Notes under the pieces: model-generated
Databases searched by the model: none
Seen by the model: the letters and a program-made list of their open reading frames with translations, nothing else
Told to the model about the DNA's origin: nothing
Shown: positions 18,464 through 26,350 of the stretch, one piece after another
Layout of the letters: the number at the start of each line of letters is the position of its first letter
Position numbering within the stretch: the stretch's first letter is position 1
Position numbers and translations under genes: made by a program
Source: Candidatus Zixiibacteriota bacterium
GTDB lineage: Bacteria; Zixibacteria; MSB-5A5; GN15; FEB-12
Direction: 5' to 3'
Assembly: GCA_030619345.1 (NCBI GenBank)
Contig: JAUXBO010000001.1
Location: forward strand, 1-28,033
Length of the DNA: 28,033 bases

Positions 18464-18487
18464 AAGGGGCGGTCGCGACCGCTCCTT
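18464..18487. repeat. 24-bp palindrome between the peptidase pair and the efflux operon
   Basis: The core GCGGTCGCGACCGC (18469-18482) is a perfect 14-bp palindrome. Outer pairs extend it to 18464-18487 with one G-T mismatch (G-U in RNA). It lies 20 bp after the carboxypeptidase stop and 68 bp before the adaptor ATG. As RNA it is a long hairpin, but it lacks a T-run, so it would be a poor intrinsic terminator. It could instead be an operator for a dimeric repressor of the efflux genes, or a dispersed intergenic palindrome. Confidence 0.7.
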
Positions 18488-18555
18488 ATGACTGGAGAAA
18501 ATATCTTAGATCATTGTTTACTGACGTTGGTCTAAGTCTACAAAAGGAAAACTGG

Positions 18556-19689
18556 ATGTCCCGATTGATTAAGATCATAATTCCGGTCGCAATACTGGCG
18601 ATAGGTGCCGTGAGCATGTTCACCCTTTTGGGACTGAAAGAGGATCCTCCAAAACATACATCCGTGATTCGTCCTAAGCTGGTTGGCGCTGAAGTTGTTC
18701 GGCTTCAATCACTCCCCACAGAAATCAGCGCTCTGGGAAGGGTTACTTCGTCACAGCCAGTGGAGCTTGTCAGCGAAGTCCCGGGAATGCTCAAGAACGG
18801 TGATGTTGGTTTTATGCCGGGACAGTCGTTTACAAAAGGGCAACTCCTGGCGAAAATCGATGATCGCCAGGCCAGACTGAGGCTCAATAGCAAGAAAGCG
18901 GAGCTATTATCGGCTCTGGCTTTGTTTCTTCCCGAGGTCAAAGTGGAATTTCCAAACGAATATTCGGTGTGGGAAACATATTTCAAGAATTGCGAATTTG
19001 ATTGTTCACTTGAGATTCTGCCCGATGCGGCGAATCCAAAAATCAAACTGTTCCTTTCACGGTTTAATATTTATCAACTCTATTTCGCTGTTTTGGATCT
19101 TGAAATAGAACTTGAAAAACATTTTTTTCACGCCCCTTTTGACGGCTCTATCGTTACTGCAGAAAAGAGAGAAGGGGCCAATGTCCGCAGCGGGACCAAG
19201 ATTGGTCAGATCGTGAACCTGATTGATCTGGAACTGGAAGTCCCCATCGCTGCCGAAGATATCGAGTGGTTGGATTTCATGGCCCCGGTATTCCTAACGT
19301 CTACCGAGCTTACCGGGCAATGGACTGGCCAGATAAAACGGGTCGGCAGCGCCATTGACATCCGTACTCAAACCGTACCGGTTTTTGTAGAGATTGACAA
19401 TGAGCACTCTGATGAGATGAGAGAAGGACTTTTTCTGAACGCTTTGATTTCAGGTCAGATTGTAGAGAATGCTTATCGCGTTCCCCGCCGGGCAATCTAT
19501 GACGAGTCGACCGTTTATCTGGTCGTCAACGGCAAGCTGGCTAATCGCCACGTGGACATTGTCAGGCGAGTTGCTGACGACGTTATAGTCGTCGGTGGTC
19601 TCAACAACGGTGACACCCTGGTAATCGACATGATGCAGGGAGTTGTTGCTGGAATGCCAGCCAAAGCCATTCTGAACATGGAAGGCTAA
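18556..19689 (+). CDS. RND efflux periplasmic adaptor subunit (membrane fusion protein)
   Basis: 377 residues from the ATG at 18556, which has an AAAAGGA SD 8 bases upstream. An in-frame TTG at 18514 would add an odd polar extension before the membrane anchor. One N-terminal membrane segment (~6-27) anchors it in the inner membrane, with no lipobox. Family markers include LGRVTSSQPVELVSEVPG, 'GQSFTKGQLLAKIDDRQARLRL' (first half of the lipoyl domain), 'HAPFDGSIVTAEKREGANVRSGTKIGQIV' (second half), then barrel and membrane-proximal domains ending near VVAGMPAKAIL. The helical hairpin between the lipoyl halves is short. It links the RND pump to an outer-membrane channel. No TolC-type gene is present in the window. 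The pump gene follows after 12 bp. Confidence 0.93.
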   Translation: MSRLIKIIIPVAILAIGAVSMFTLLGLKEDPPKHTSVIRPKLVGAEVVRLQSLPTEISALGRVTSSQPVELVSEVPGMLKNGDVGFMPGQSFTKGQLLAKIDDRQARLRLNSKKAELLSALALFLPEVKVEFPNEYSVWETYFKNCEFDCSLEILPDAANPKIKLFLSRFNIYQLYFAVLDLEIELEKHFFHAPFDGSIVTAEKREGANVRSGTKIGQIVNLIDLELEVPIAAEDIEWLDFMAPVFLTSTELTGQWTGQIKRVGSAIDIRTQTVPVFVEIDNEHSDEMREGLFLNALISGQIVENAYRVPRRAIYDESTVYLVVNGKLANRHVDIVRRVADDVIVVGGLNNGDTLVIDMMQGVVAGMPAKAILNMEG

Positions 19690-19701
19690 GAAGATACTGC
19701 C

Positions 19702-22700
19702 ATGCGAAATGTAATCTCTTATTTTATTAAGTATCCCATCTGGACTTCGGTGATAATGTTCAGCGTCGTACTGTTTGGACTGTTTTCGCTCGGACAGATG
19801 CGCTACTCTTTCTTCCCTGAAACCAAGCCGGACCTCGTCATGGTCCAGGTTGCCTACCCGGGCGCGTCTCCTGACGAAGTTGCCGAAGGGGTGGTCCTCA
19901 AGATTGAGGAGAACCTTGACGGCCTTGAGGGAGTCGAGCGGGTAACATCTCTATCGCGCGAAAATTTTGGAACCGTAACAGCGGAACTCATTAAGGGAGC
20001 AGATATCGATGAGGTTCTGGCTGATATAAAAAACGCAGTTGATCGCATTAGTTCATTCCCTGAGGATGTTGAACAGCCGGTAATCTTCAAGCAAAGATTC
20101 CGCACCCGGGCTCTTTCGATTATCCTTTACGGCGAGACCGACCTTTACAACATGAAATACATTGCCGAGCAGATGCGCGACAATCTTCTTGAATCTGACG
20201 CGATCTCGCAGGTAGCTATTGAAGGACTTCCTGATCTTGAAATTTCAATCGAAGTTTCCGAAGCTGACCTGCGCAGGTACCAGTTAACATTCGATGAGAT
20301 CGCAGTTGCCGTGCGAAACGCTAACGTAAATATTTCAGGCGGAAAATTTGAAACGAGTGACGAAGAAATTCTGATCCGTGCCTGGGGTCGTAATTACTAT
20401 GCGGACGAACTCAACGACATTCCCGTTCGCGGCAATCCCGACGGCTCCGTTATTTTTCTGGGCGATATTGCCACGGTCGAAGAACAATGGGAGGACATCC
20501 CGGATAAGTGGCTGTACAACGGTCGAACTGCTCTGGTTCTCAATCTTGATCAGGCCGAGAGCGAAGATATAATCGGTATCGCCGAACGTACAATCGCCCA
20601 CATTACCGAATTTAACGACAGTAATGAAAATGTAATGGCGCTCGTGCTTGATGATCGCACAGTGCCGCTTCGCCAGCGTCTGGAACTTCTTGTCAGAAAC
20701 GGTCTGATCGGACTTCTGTTAATTATCATCGCCCTGGGTCTTTTTCTGAATCTCCGACTCTCATTCTGGGTGGCAATCTCGATTCCGTTTTCGTTCGCCG
20801 GAATGTTTATTGTCGCCTCTATGTGGGGTATCACGATAAATGTTATATCACTGTTCGGTATGATTATCGTGGTTGGTATTTTGGTCGATGACGCAATTGT
20901 TGTGGGCGAAAATATCTTCACCAATTTTGAACGGGGTAAATCTGCTACCCAGGCGGCCATAGACGGCACTATGGAAGTTATCGCCCCGGTAACGACCTCA
21001 GTGCTAACAACTATTCTGGCGTTTCTTCCTTTCTTTTTCCTTGATGGTATGTTAGGTAAATTCATCTGGCAGATGGCTCTTGTTGTTAGTGCATCTCTAA
21101 TATTCTCACTCATTGAGGCCTTCCTGATTCTGCCATCTCACCTTGCTCACTCTAAAGGCCTCAAGCCGCATAAGGAAGATCATCCATTTCGTAAGAAGAT
21201 TGAAAAAGCGATTAGATATCTCACTCACGATCTCTACGGTCCTTTCCTGAAGCTAACTCTAAAGCACAAGTGGATAACGATTGTCACCCCCGCAGCATTG
21301 ATTTTATTTACTGTTGGTTTGATCGGCGGTGGTGTTATTGGCCTGACGTTTTTCCCGTTTGTCGACGGCGATACGATACCTGTGAACGTAACTCTGGTAT
21401 CCGGCCGTCAGGAATTCGATACCGATTCACTCTTGCAACAGATAGAGGCAAGATGCTGGGAAGTGAATGAGGAGATAAAATCAGAAAGAGCAGACGGACG
21501 CGATGTGGTCATCGGTATAAGTAGAAACCTCGGCAGCAATGATCTCGGCGAATCCGGTTCACATGCCGGTCAGTTGATTCTACAGCTTCTGGACGGTGAA
21601 ATCAGGGAGATGGACAGTTACCTTATCAGCAACCGTCTCCGCGAAAAAGTAGGCTTGTTACCCGAAGTACAAAACATGACTTTCGGGAGGGCCTTGCATT
21701 TTGGAAAAGCGGTGTCGATTAGCTTACTCAGCAATGACTACGATCAGTTGGAGAAAGCCAAGAATCTCCTCATCGCGGAAATAAAAGATTTCACTTCCTT
21801 ACGGGATGTCACCGATTCAGACCAAAAGGGCCGCAGAGAATTCAACATTAGCCTCAAACCCGCCGCCCACGCGCTCGGCCTGACTCTTCAAGATGTTGCG
21901 GGGCAGGTGCGTCAGGGTTTCTTCGGTAAAGAAATCCAACGGATCCAGCGCGGGCGAGATGAAATAAAGGTCTGGGTCCGCTATTCTGATGCCGACCGCG
22001 GTTCTCTGAGTTTGATCGACCAGATTCGCATTCGTACGGCCGATGGACGTGAATTCCCCTTTGGCCAGCTTGCCGAATACACCGTGGAACGAGGTATCAA
22101 TTCGATCAGCCATCTCAGCCGTATGCGTGAAGTGAAGATCGAAGCAAACCAGGCCGATATCTCCGATGATCTCCCGCCGATTATCGCCGAGATTCGAGAA
22201 GACGTCATTCCCCGGGTGCTCGGTCAGGATCAGGGCGTTCGGGCATCATTTGAAGGACAGTCTCGCGATCAGGCGAAAATTCAAAAATCGATGCGTACTG
22301 CATATCCGCTGGCCATGCTTGGAATGTTTATTCTGGTTGTGTTGGTTTTCCGTTCCTATTTGCAGGCGTTGATAATATTTTCGTTGATTCCAATAGGATT
22401 GATCGGTGCCATCTGGGGACACGGCATCCATGGCCTGCAGTTAAATATGCTCTCGTTGTTCGGGTTTATAGCCCTTAGCGGAATTATCATAAATGACAGT
22501 ATCGTCCTGATCGATCAGATAAATCGTTATCTTCGTCAGGGGCAAAAAGTCTACGATGCTGTGTACAACGCCGGACTCGCCCGCTTGCGGCCTATTCTGC
22601 TGACCTCATTGACTACGGCGCTCGGGCTGGCGCCGCTGATTCTGGAGACCAGTCGTCAGGCACAGTTTTTGATACCAATGGCAATATCGGTTGCCTATGG

Positions 22701-22863
22701 GCTAATTTTTGGAACGTTTATACTTCTGATAATTCTTCCTGCTTCGTTTCTGGTGATAAACTCCATAAGACGAAATACAACCGCACTTGTACAACGACGA
22801 TCAATCACGCCTGAAGAAGTCGAACCGGCCATCCGAGAATTGGAAATGCCCGGTGTAGAATAA
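19702..22863 (+). CDS. RND-family inner-membrane efflux transporter (AcrB-like)
   Basis: 1,053 residues, the usual length. TM1 is at ~13-31. The first porter domain begins with a VAYPGASPDEVAEGVVLKIE block. TM4 carries VGILVDDAIVVGENI (D396-D397), the proton-relay pair of this family. TM10 carries LSGIIINDSIVLIDQINR (N931-D932). Twelve membrane segments in two repeats of one plus five are apparent, separated by large periplasmic loops (~32-335 and ~560-865). It exports toxic or amphiphilic compounds using the proton gradient. The substrate cannot be told from sequence alone, and the 'DD' with an 'ND' partner fits the drug/lipophile type at least as well as metal pumps. It forms an operon with the adaptor and ends at a strong terminator. 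Confidence 0.95.
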   Translation: MRNVISYFIKYPIWTSVIMFSVVLFGLFSLGQMRYSFFPETKPDLVMVQVAYPGASPDEVAEGVVLKIEENLDGLEGVERVTSLSRENFGTVTAELIKGADIDEVLADIKNAVDRISSFPEDVEQPVIFKQRFRTRALSIILYGETDLYNMKYIAEQMRDNLLESDAISQVAIEGLPDLEISIEVSEADLRRYQLTFDEIAVAVRNANVNISGGKFETSDEEILIRAWGRNYYADELNDIPVRGNPDGSVIFLGDIATVEEQWEDIPDKWLYNGRTALVLNLDQAESEDIIGIAERTIAHITEFNDSNENVMALVLDDRTVPLRQRLELLVRNGLIGLLLIIIALGLFLNLRLSFWVAISIPFSFAGMFIVASMWGITINVISLFGMIIVVGILVDDAIVVGENIFTNFERGKSATQAAIDGTMEVIAPVTTSVLTTILAFLPFFFLDGMLGKFIWQMALVVSASLIFSLIEAFLILPSHLAHSKGLKPHKEDHPFRKKIEKAIRYLTHDLYGPFLKLTLKHKWITIVTPAALILFTVGLIGGGVIGLTFFPFVDGDTIPVNVTLVSGRQEFDTDSLLQQIEARCWEVNEEIKSERADGRDVVIGISRNLGSNDLGESGSHAGQLILQLLDGEIREMDSYLISNRLREKVGLLPEVQNMTFGRALHFGKAVSISLLSNDYDQLEKAKNLLIAEIKDFTSLRDVTDSDQKGRREFNISLKPAAHALGLTLQDVAGQVRQGFFGKEIQRIQRGRDEIKVWVRYSDADRGSLSLIDQIRIRTADGREFPFGQLAEYTVERGINSISHLSRMREVKIEANQADISDDLPPIIAEIREDVIPRVLGQDQGVRASFEGQSRDQAKIQKSMRTAYPLAMLGMFILVVLVFRSYLQALIIFSLIPIGLIGAIWGHGIHGLQLNMLSLFGFIALSGIIINDSIVLIDQINRYLRQGQKVYDAVYNAGLARLRPILLTSLTTALGLAPLILETSRQAQFLIPMAISVAYGLIFGTFILLIILPASFLVINSIRRNTTALVQRRSITPEEVEPAIRELEMPGVE

Positions 22864-22879
22864 CCGGGCGCAGAAAAAT

Positions 22880-22907
22880 AAAGGCGGGTCTGTTTCCCGC
22901 CTTTTTT
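22880..22907. terminator. Bidirectional intrinsic terminator between convergent genes
   Basis: A 9-bp stem AAAGGCGGG / CCCGCCTTT has a 7-base loop (22889-22895) and a run of six T's (22902-22907). On the minus strand the same stem is followed by TTTATTTTT. It therefore serves both the RND operon (+) and the ECF-sigma / DUF1573 operon (-), whose last stop is at 22916. Confidence 0.93.
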
Positions 22908-22915
22908 CTTGCCGA

Positions 22916-23632
22916 CTATTTCTGACTCATTGCTCGCACCGTTCGCTTGACTGGTATGCTGAATCTTGATCTTTTCTCATCGTCGATCTCTATTGTGAAC
23001 GATTTTTCAAAAGATTCTCCCACAGCCTGTTTATTGAGTAATACCGTTCCTTCACCCTTCTTTCCGGGGGCGATTTTCTCTGGCAACCTTATTTCCAGCA
23101 GATGCTCTGGCGCATAGATTAGTGTTGGTCGAATCTCCCGGTCGGAGACATTTTGCAGTGTGAAAGTTATTCGGTCACGGATTTTGTCCGTGAACTGGGA
23201 CATATCCAGTTTGTAGGGCGCAATGATCACGGGATAGGTCGAATCAGGACGCGATACAACGTGAGTGATGATCCTCACGCGTCTGTCTGGTCCGCCCTCG
23301 TTGGTTGTAATCTTGGGGGATTTGGTAATCCGGTTGCGATAGGTTTTGGTAGAGAATATTATCTCCAGACGGGCACTGTCACCGGGTAACAGCACATCTT
23401 TTTCCAGTGGAGCCTTAGTACAGCCGCAACCGGGGATGATTTTGATGATCCTAAGAGTATCATCGCCGGTGGACTTCAGCCAGAAGCTGTGACTGACCTT
23501 GGCGTGCTGGGGAGCGTAACCAAAGTTAAATGAATCCGGTGATATTCCCATTTGTGGTGCACCTGTGACAGTAGCGGCGGCGGCAAGTACCACCATGATG
23601 CTGGCGAGTCGGGATAGAATCTTCCTAGTCAT
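22916..23632 (-). CDS. Secreted DUF1573-domain protein
   Basis: 238 residues with a signal peptide (1-25, ending VTGA). The DUF1573 signature is clear: 'VSHSFWLKSTGDDTLRI' then PGCGCTKAP (C69 and C71) and LLPGDSARLEI. These are Ig-like (ASH/MSP-type) domains common in Bacteroidetes and relatives. A second beta domain fills residues ~130-235. Its molecular function is not established. An AAGGA SD lies about 9 bases before the ATG. It is the last gene of a three-gene operon, 38 bp after the anti-sigma gene, so it is probably controlled by that ECF pair. Confidence 0.9.
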   Translation of the reverse strand: MTRKILSRLASIMVVLAAAATVTGAPQMGISPDSFNFGYAPQHAKVSHSFWLKSTGDDTLRIIKIIPGCGCTKAPLEKDVLLPGDSARLEIIFSTKTYRNRITKSPKITTNEGGPDRRVRIITHVVSRPDSTYPVIIAPYKLDMSQFTDKIRDRITFTLQNVSDREIRPTLIYAPEHLLEIRLPEKIAPGKKGEGTVLLNKQAVGESFEKSFTIEIDDEKRSRFSIPVKRTVRAMSQK

Positions 23633-23670
23633 AATATATATCCTTCGTTTTGTTTTCTGCCAATTATGGG

Positions 23671-24279
23671 TTACAATATTCTCTGGTTGTCCTGGCTGTT
23701 GGTCACGGGTCGGATACTGGTTTTTACATCTTGTGTCTGCATGCGGGATACGGCGCTGACAACCAGTCGTGCCTCGGATTCGGTCTTTAGATGAACAATA
23801 TTAAAGTGACAGGTAGTATCGCACTGGAGCAGGTGGATGTCGGCGTCGGATAACCCCAGATTCATCAGAAGGTCGCATATCTGATCACTTCCTTCAACAT
23901 ATTCCCGTTCGACTCCGGACACCATGACCTCATAGCCGATAATTGTATCAACCTGCCACGGCCACAGGGCGGCGACTACTACCAACAATGCTGCCGCGAT
24001 TCCGACGGCCGGACGCAGCAGCCACCACTCTCTCGCCGGTAGCGACGGTAAAATCACATCCCTCTGCAATGAATCTCTCATCGACTCAAAAGATGCCACC
24101 CCATTAACAGCAGTAGTTCTTTGTTTCCTCATCAAGTGATTCAAGAGTATTACTGCCTCTACTTCCCGAGAGCATTCCGCACAAGTCTCAATGTGCGTCA
24201 GTGTGTCTTCAGGCAACTCGATTCGATTGTATGGGGTTCCGATTTCTTCTAGTCGCCGACGGATTTCGCGGCAGCGCAT
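23671..24279 (-). CDS. Transmembrane zinc-finger anti-sigma factor
   Basis: 202 residues. The cytoplasmic N-terminus has the zinc-binding anti-sigma motif H29-xxx-C33-xx-C36 (HIETCAEC), with C3 as likely fourth ligand. One membrane segment at ~86-106 is followed by a ~95-residue periplasmic domain with no family I recognise (two cysteines in LLQCDTTCHF). Role: holds the neighbouring ECF sigma factor inactive until a periplasmic or envelope signal arrives. A GAGGAGG SD lies about 5 bases before the ATG. Its start overlaps the sigma gene by 31 bp, as is normal for sigma/anti-sigma pairs. Confidence 0.88.
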   Translation of the reverse strand: MRCREIRRRLEEIGTPYNRIELPEDTLTHIETCAECSREVEAVILLNHLMRKQRTTAVNGVASFESMRDSLQRDVILPSLPAREWWLLRPAVGIAAALLVVVAALWPWQVDTIIGYEVMVSGVEREYVEGSDQICDLLMNLGLSDADIHLLQCDTTCHFNIVHLKTESEARLVVSAVSRMQTQDVKTSIRPVTNSQDNQRIL

Positions 24280-24827
24280 GGAGCCTCCTCGGTTGTTCTC
24301 TTTATCTTCCGGCCAACTCTTTCGGCGCGGCGAATGAATTTGACCAATTTGTTTTTCATCTTTTTACGGGACCTGTGTAATTCCACTTTTATAGCGCTCT
24401 CAGTTTTCTTAAACATCTTGGCCAGTTCCGTAACCGACCATCCTTCCAGTTCATACAGCGTGATCGTGGCTCTTTCCGAGGGGCTAAGAGCCTCAAAAGC
24501 TCGTTCCAGCCATCGTTTTGCTACCAGAGCATCTTCCGTATTGGCTGATTCAAAATCAGCCAATAGCTCTTCGGTCAGGACCGTTCTTTTTCTCCACCAG
24601 GGTTGTCGAAATCGACTGCAGTAAGTTGTTACCACGATTCGGTACAACCAGGCTCGAAAAGAATTTGAATCGCGAAGATTTGCGAACGCTTTCAGTCCGA
24701 TTATCAGTGCATCATGCAGCAGGTCATTGCCGGAATCCGGATCGCCGGTCAACCGACAGCAATAGGCAGCAACTGCCTGGTAATGTGGTCTAAGCAGTTC
24801 CCAGAAAAGCTCGTTATCTTCGTGCAT
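24249..24827 (-). CDS. ECF-family RNA polymerase sigma factor
   Basis: 192 residues. Region 2 (~10-77) has DLLHDALIIGLKAFANL and 'SNSFRAWLYRIVVTTYCSRFR'. Region 4 (~102-155) has LSPSERATITLYELEGWS and VTELAKMFKKTESAIKVELHRSRKK, a helix-turn-helix for -35 recognition. The last ~40 residues are basic and extend past the usual end. There is no clear SD before the ATG. It is first in a minus-strand operon with an overlapping anti-sigma gene and a DUF1573 gene. ECF operons are usually autoregulated, but I could not pick a confident promoter in the upstream spacer. Confidence 0.93.
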   Translation of the reverse strand: MHEDNELFWELLRPHYQAVAAYCCRLTGDPDSGNDLLHDALIIGLKAFANLRDSNSFRAWLYRIVVTTYCSRFRQPWWRKRTVLTEELLADFESANTEDALVAKRWLERAFEALSPSERATITLYELEGWSVTELAKMFKKTESAIKVELHRSRKKMKNKLVKFIRRAERVGRKIKRTTEEAPCAAAKSVGD

Positions 24828-24973
24828 TCGTTATAAGATGTCTGAGATTTAGGTTTAGTTACATTTATTTTCATAGTCGGGACAATAATCCGGAATAGAA
24901 TACGATTGCCGACTCGTAGGTTATACAAAGATAGAATCAGTCCGTTGATAATCTCTAATCTAAGGAGAGAGCC

Positions 24974-25024
24974 ATGAGACGTTTTTCGATCTCCAGAGTA
25001 GCTCATTGTTGTTCATGCGGTTAG
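24974..25024 (+). CDS. Cysteine-rich 16-residue leader peptide
   Basis: ATG at 24974 with SD AAGGAGA (24962-24968) 5 bases upstream, one of the best SD/spacing combinations in the window. The product is MRRFSISRVAHCCSCG, then TAG. Three of the last five codons are Cys, two of them adjacent (TGT TGT TCA TGC). The stop codon directly abuts the first arm of an RNA stem. The layout matches amino-acid-sensing leader peptides, in which a ribosome stalls on the regulating codons. No homologue can be claimed from sequence alone. Confidence 0.6.
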   Translation: MRRFSISRVAHCCSCG

Positions 25025-25103
25025 AGCGATTTCTGGACAGGACTGAAAGCTGTTCGCTAATTCCTACAGGCCGGAGAACAGAACTGTTCTTTCCGGCTTT
25101 TCT
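25025..25103 (+). promoter_or_regulatory. Putative translation-coupled transcription attenuator (Cys-responsive by codon content)
   Basis: There are four segments. Segment 1 is AGCGA (25025-25029) plus ACAG (25037-25040). Segment 2 is CTGTTCGCT (25050-25058). Segment 3 is GAACAG (25076-25081). Segment 4 is CTGTTC (25084-25089). Segments 1:2 pair over 9 bp with a 7-base bulge. 2:3 pair over 6 bp (antiterminator). 3:4 form the top of the terminator. A ribosome stalled on the Cys codons (25007-25018) would cover segment 1 and free 2 to pair with 3, which allows readthrough. Free translation to the stop, followed by release, would favour 1:2 and 3:4, which terminates transcription. The pairings are read by eye without energy calculation. 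Confidence 0.5.
25070..25101 (+). terminator. Intrinsic terminator of the leader region
   Basis: GCCGGA-GAACAG (25070-25081) pairs with CTGTTC and TTCCGGC (25084-25097), with a 2-base bulge on the 3' arm and a tight loop, followed by TTTTCT. It is located before the first sizeable gene downstream and not after a long gene, so it acts either as an attenuator or as the end of a short leader RNA. Confidence 0.8.
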
Positions 25104-25213
25104 AATACCGGAGAAAGCTCATCTCAATCGTGGAGTATGAGTCTCTATTTTTTTGGTTCAGCGGGAACTGCACGTAAGGGCCGATGGTTTAAATTGTGTG
25201 ATGACAACGGATA

Positions 25214-25540
25214 ATGGCCACCAACCAGATACCCTTAGGTTTGATTGTGACTGATCAGGAGATACTAAAAAAGCTGAGAGATTTCCCTTATCTTCGGGAA
25301 TATATCCAAAAAATCCCGTCCAACTGCTGGCCTTTGTTGCTTCCTGGCTCGGCTTGTGATTTTAAAGAACTTGAGGATGCGATTCGCGAATGTAGGGCCG
25401 AGGAAGAAATTCGAAATAGCGTTATGTCGGTTCAAATGAGGTTTGGGCTTCCGCTCCGACCGAATTTGAGTGTCCGGGAGACCTTGCTGCGTTTGAGAAT
25501 TCAAAAACTCAAGAAAAGACATCGGCCCCGTCGCAAATAG
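25214..25540 (+). CDS. Hypothetical protein, 108 residues
   Basis: I do not recognise a family. There is no signal peptide or membrane segment. The N-terminal half is mixed (GLIVTDQEILKKLRDFPYL), with LLLPGSACDFKELEDAI in the middle, and the last 20 residues are strongly basic (RLRIQKLKKRHRPRRK), as in nucleic-acid-binding tails. Its SD is weak (ACGGA, ~6 bases upstream). It lies 110 bp after the leader terminator and 45 bp before the GNAT-like gene on the same strand, so it would be the first gene controlled by the attenuator. The codon pattern resembles the neighbours. It could be a real small gene or a fortuitous ORF. Confidence 0.5.
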   Translation: MATNQIPLGLIVTDQEILKKLRDFPYLREYIQKIPSNCWPLLLPGSACDFKELEDAIRECRAEEEIRNSVMSVQMRFGLPLRPNLSVRETLLRLRIQKLKKRHRPRRK

Positions 25541-25585
25541 ATTACCGTTGACATCCCAGTTCGGAGCGCTAATACTGTTCCTGCA

Positions 25586-26350
25586 ATGCGACACCCATTA
25601 GAATACAAGATCGTCACGGCGGCCGAGTCTCCTGACTTAGTAATGAAGGCAAGCGAGCGAATTGACCGTGAATGGCCGGAGTTTATGCTCCACGATCCGG
25701 CTGCAGATTTGCTCGATCACTGTTACCGCGAGTTTGCAGAATGCCAGTTTGTTGTCGTTGAAATTGGCACTAGTCAAGTTGTGGCGTTGGGTAATTCGAT
25801 TCCGCTGGCCTATGACGGAGCCATCAGTGAACTTCCTGAGGATGGTTGGGATTGGGCGATCAAAAAAGGATTTGCCGACCTGGAAACCGGGGGTACTCCG
25901 ACTTTGCTTTGTGCCCTTCAGATAGTCGTGTTCGGTGACAACAGGGGAAAAGGGATAAGTCGGCGAGCAGTCGAAGAGATGAAAGAACTCGGCAAGTCCA
26001 AAGGCCTTCGGGGACTACTGGCTCCCGTGCGTCCGAATCGAAAGGCCGACTATCCTCTAATCTCCATAGACGATTACATAACCTGGAAGCGTGACGATAA
26101 TCAACCGTTCGATCCCTGGCTGCGTGTCCATCATAGTCTCGGTGCAGAACTAATCAAACCCTGTCATTCAGCCATGCGAATCACTGGTACGGTGAGGGAG
26201 TGGGAGAAGTGGACCGAAATGCAGTTCCCCCAGAGCGGCGACTATGTCATCCCCGGCGCACTCGTTCCTATTATGATTGACGTCCGGGCGGATTTTGGTA
26301 TTTATGTGGAGCCGAACGTCTGGATGTATCACCCGTCTTCGGATACGTGA
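25586..26350 (+). CDS. GNAT-fold acetyltransferase-like protein
   Basis: 254 residues. The acetyl-CoA pyrophosphate-binding motif A is visible: 'LQIVVFGDNRGKGISRRAVEEM', with R120-G-K-G-I-S, the (Q/R)xxGx(G/A) loop plus its helix. The flanking region (LRGLLAPVRPNRKADYP) and an aromatic C-terminal half (WKRDDNQPFDPWLRVHHSLGAEL) suggest a fuller two-lobe form of the fold than the usual ~150 residues. The substrate is unknown. No strong SD is seen. The stop overlaps the GTG of the next reading frame (GTGA), so the two GNAT genes were probably co-translated before the second was broken. Confidence 0.75.
   Translation: MRHPLEYKIVTAAESPDLVMKASERIDREWPEFMLHDPAADLLDHCYREFAECQFVVVEIGTSQVVALGNSIPLAYDGAISELPEDGWDWAIKKGFADLETGGTPTLLCALQIVVFGDNRGKGISRRAVEEMKELGKSKGLRGLLAPVRPNRKADYPLISIDDYITWKRDDNQPFDPWLRVHHSLGAELIKPCHSAMRITGTVREWEKWTEMQFPQSGDYVIPGALVPIMIDVRADFGIYVEPNVWMYHPSSDT

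Larger units (their letters stand above)
24828..25213. other. Divergent intergenic region with leader peptide and attenuator
   Basis: 386 bp between the ECF operon (-) and a small gene (+). The left third (24828-24960) is A/T-rich and must hold promoters for both directions; I cannot assign them reliably. The middle (24962-25103) contains an SD, a 16-codon ORF and alternative stem structures ending in a terminator. The right end (25104-25213) has a T7 run near 25150 and no other structure that I can see. Confidence 0.6.

Noticed and set aside
18514..18555. TTG start 14 codons upstream for the RND adaptor
   Set aside because: It would put a polar stretch before the membrane anchor, while the ATG at 18556 has a well-placed AAAAGGA.
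20550..21113. 187-residue minus-strand frame in the RND pump gene
   Set aside because: Antisense shadow of a clear RND coding sequence; composition is low-complexity Ile/Ser and matches no known fold.
24334..24793. Plus-strand frames opposite the ECF sigma gene
   Set aside because: They mirror the sigma factor coding sequence, which has full region 2 and region 4 motifs.
24900..24960. -35/-10 or Bacteroidetes-type promoter boxes for the leader and ECF operon
   Set aside because: Several partial matches exist (e.g. TATCTTTG on the minus strand near 24937-24944), but none has a proper partner box at correct spacing, so no promoter is called.
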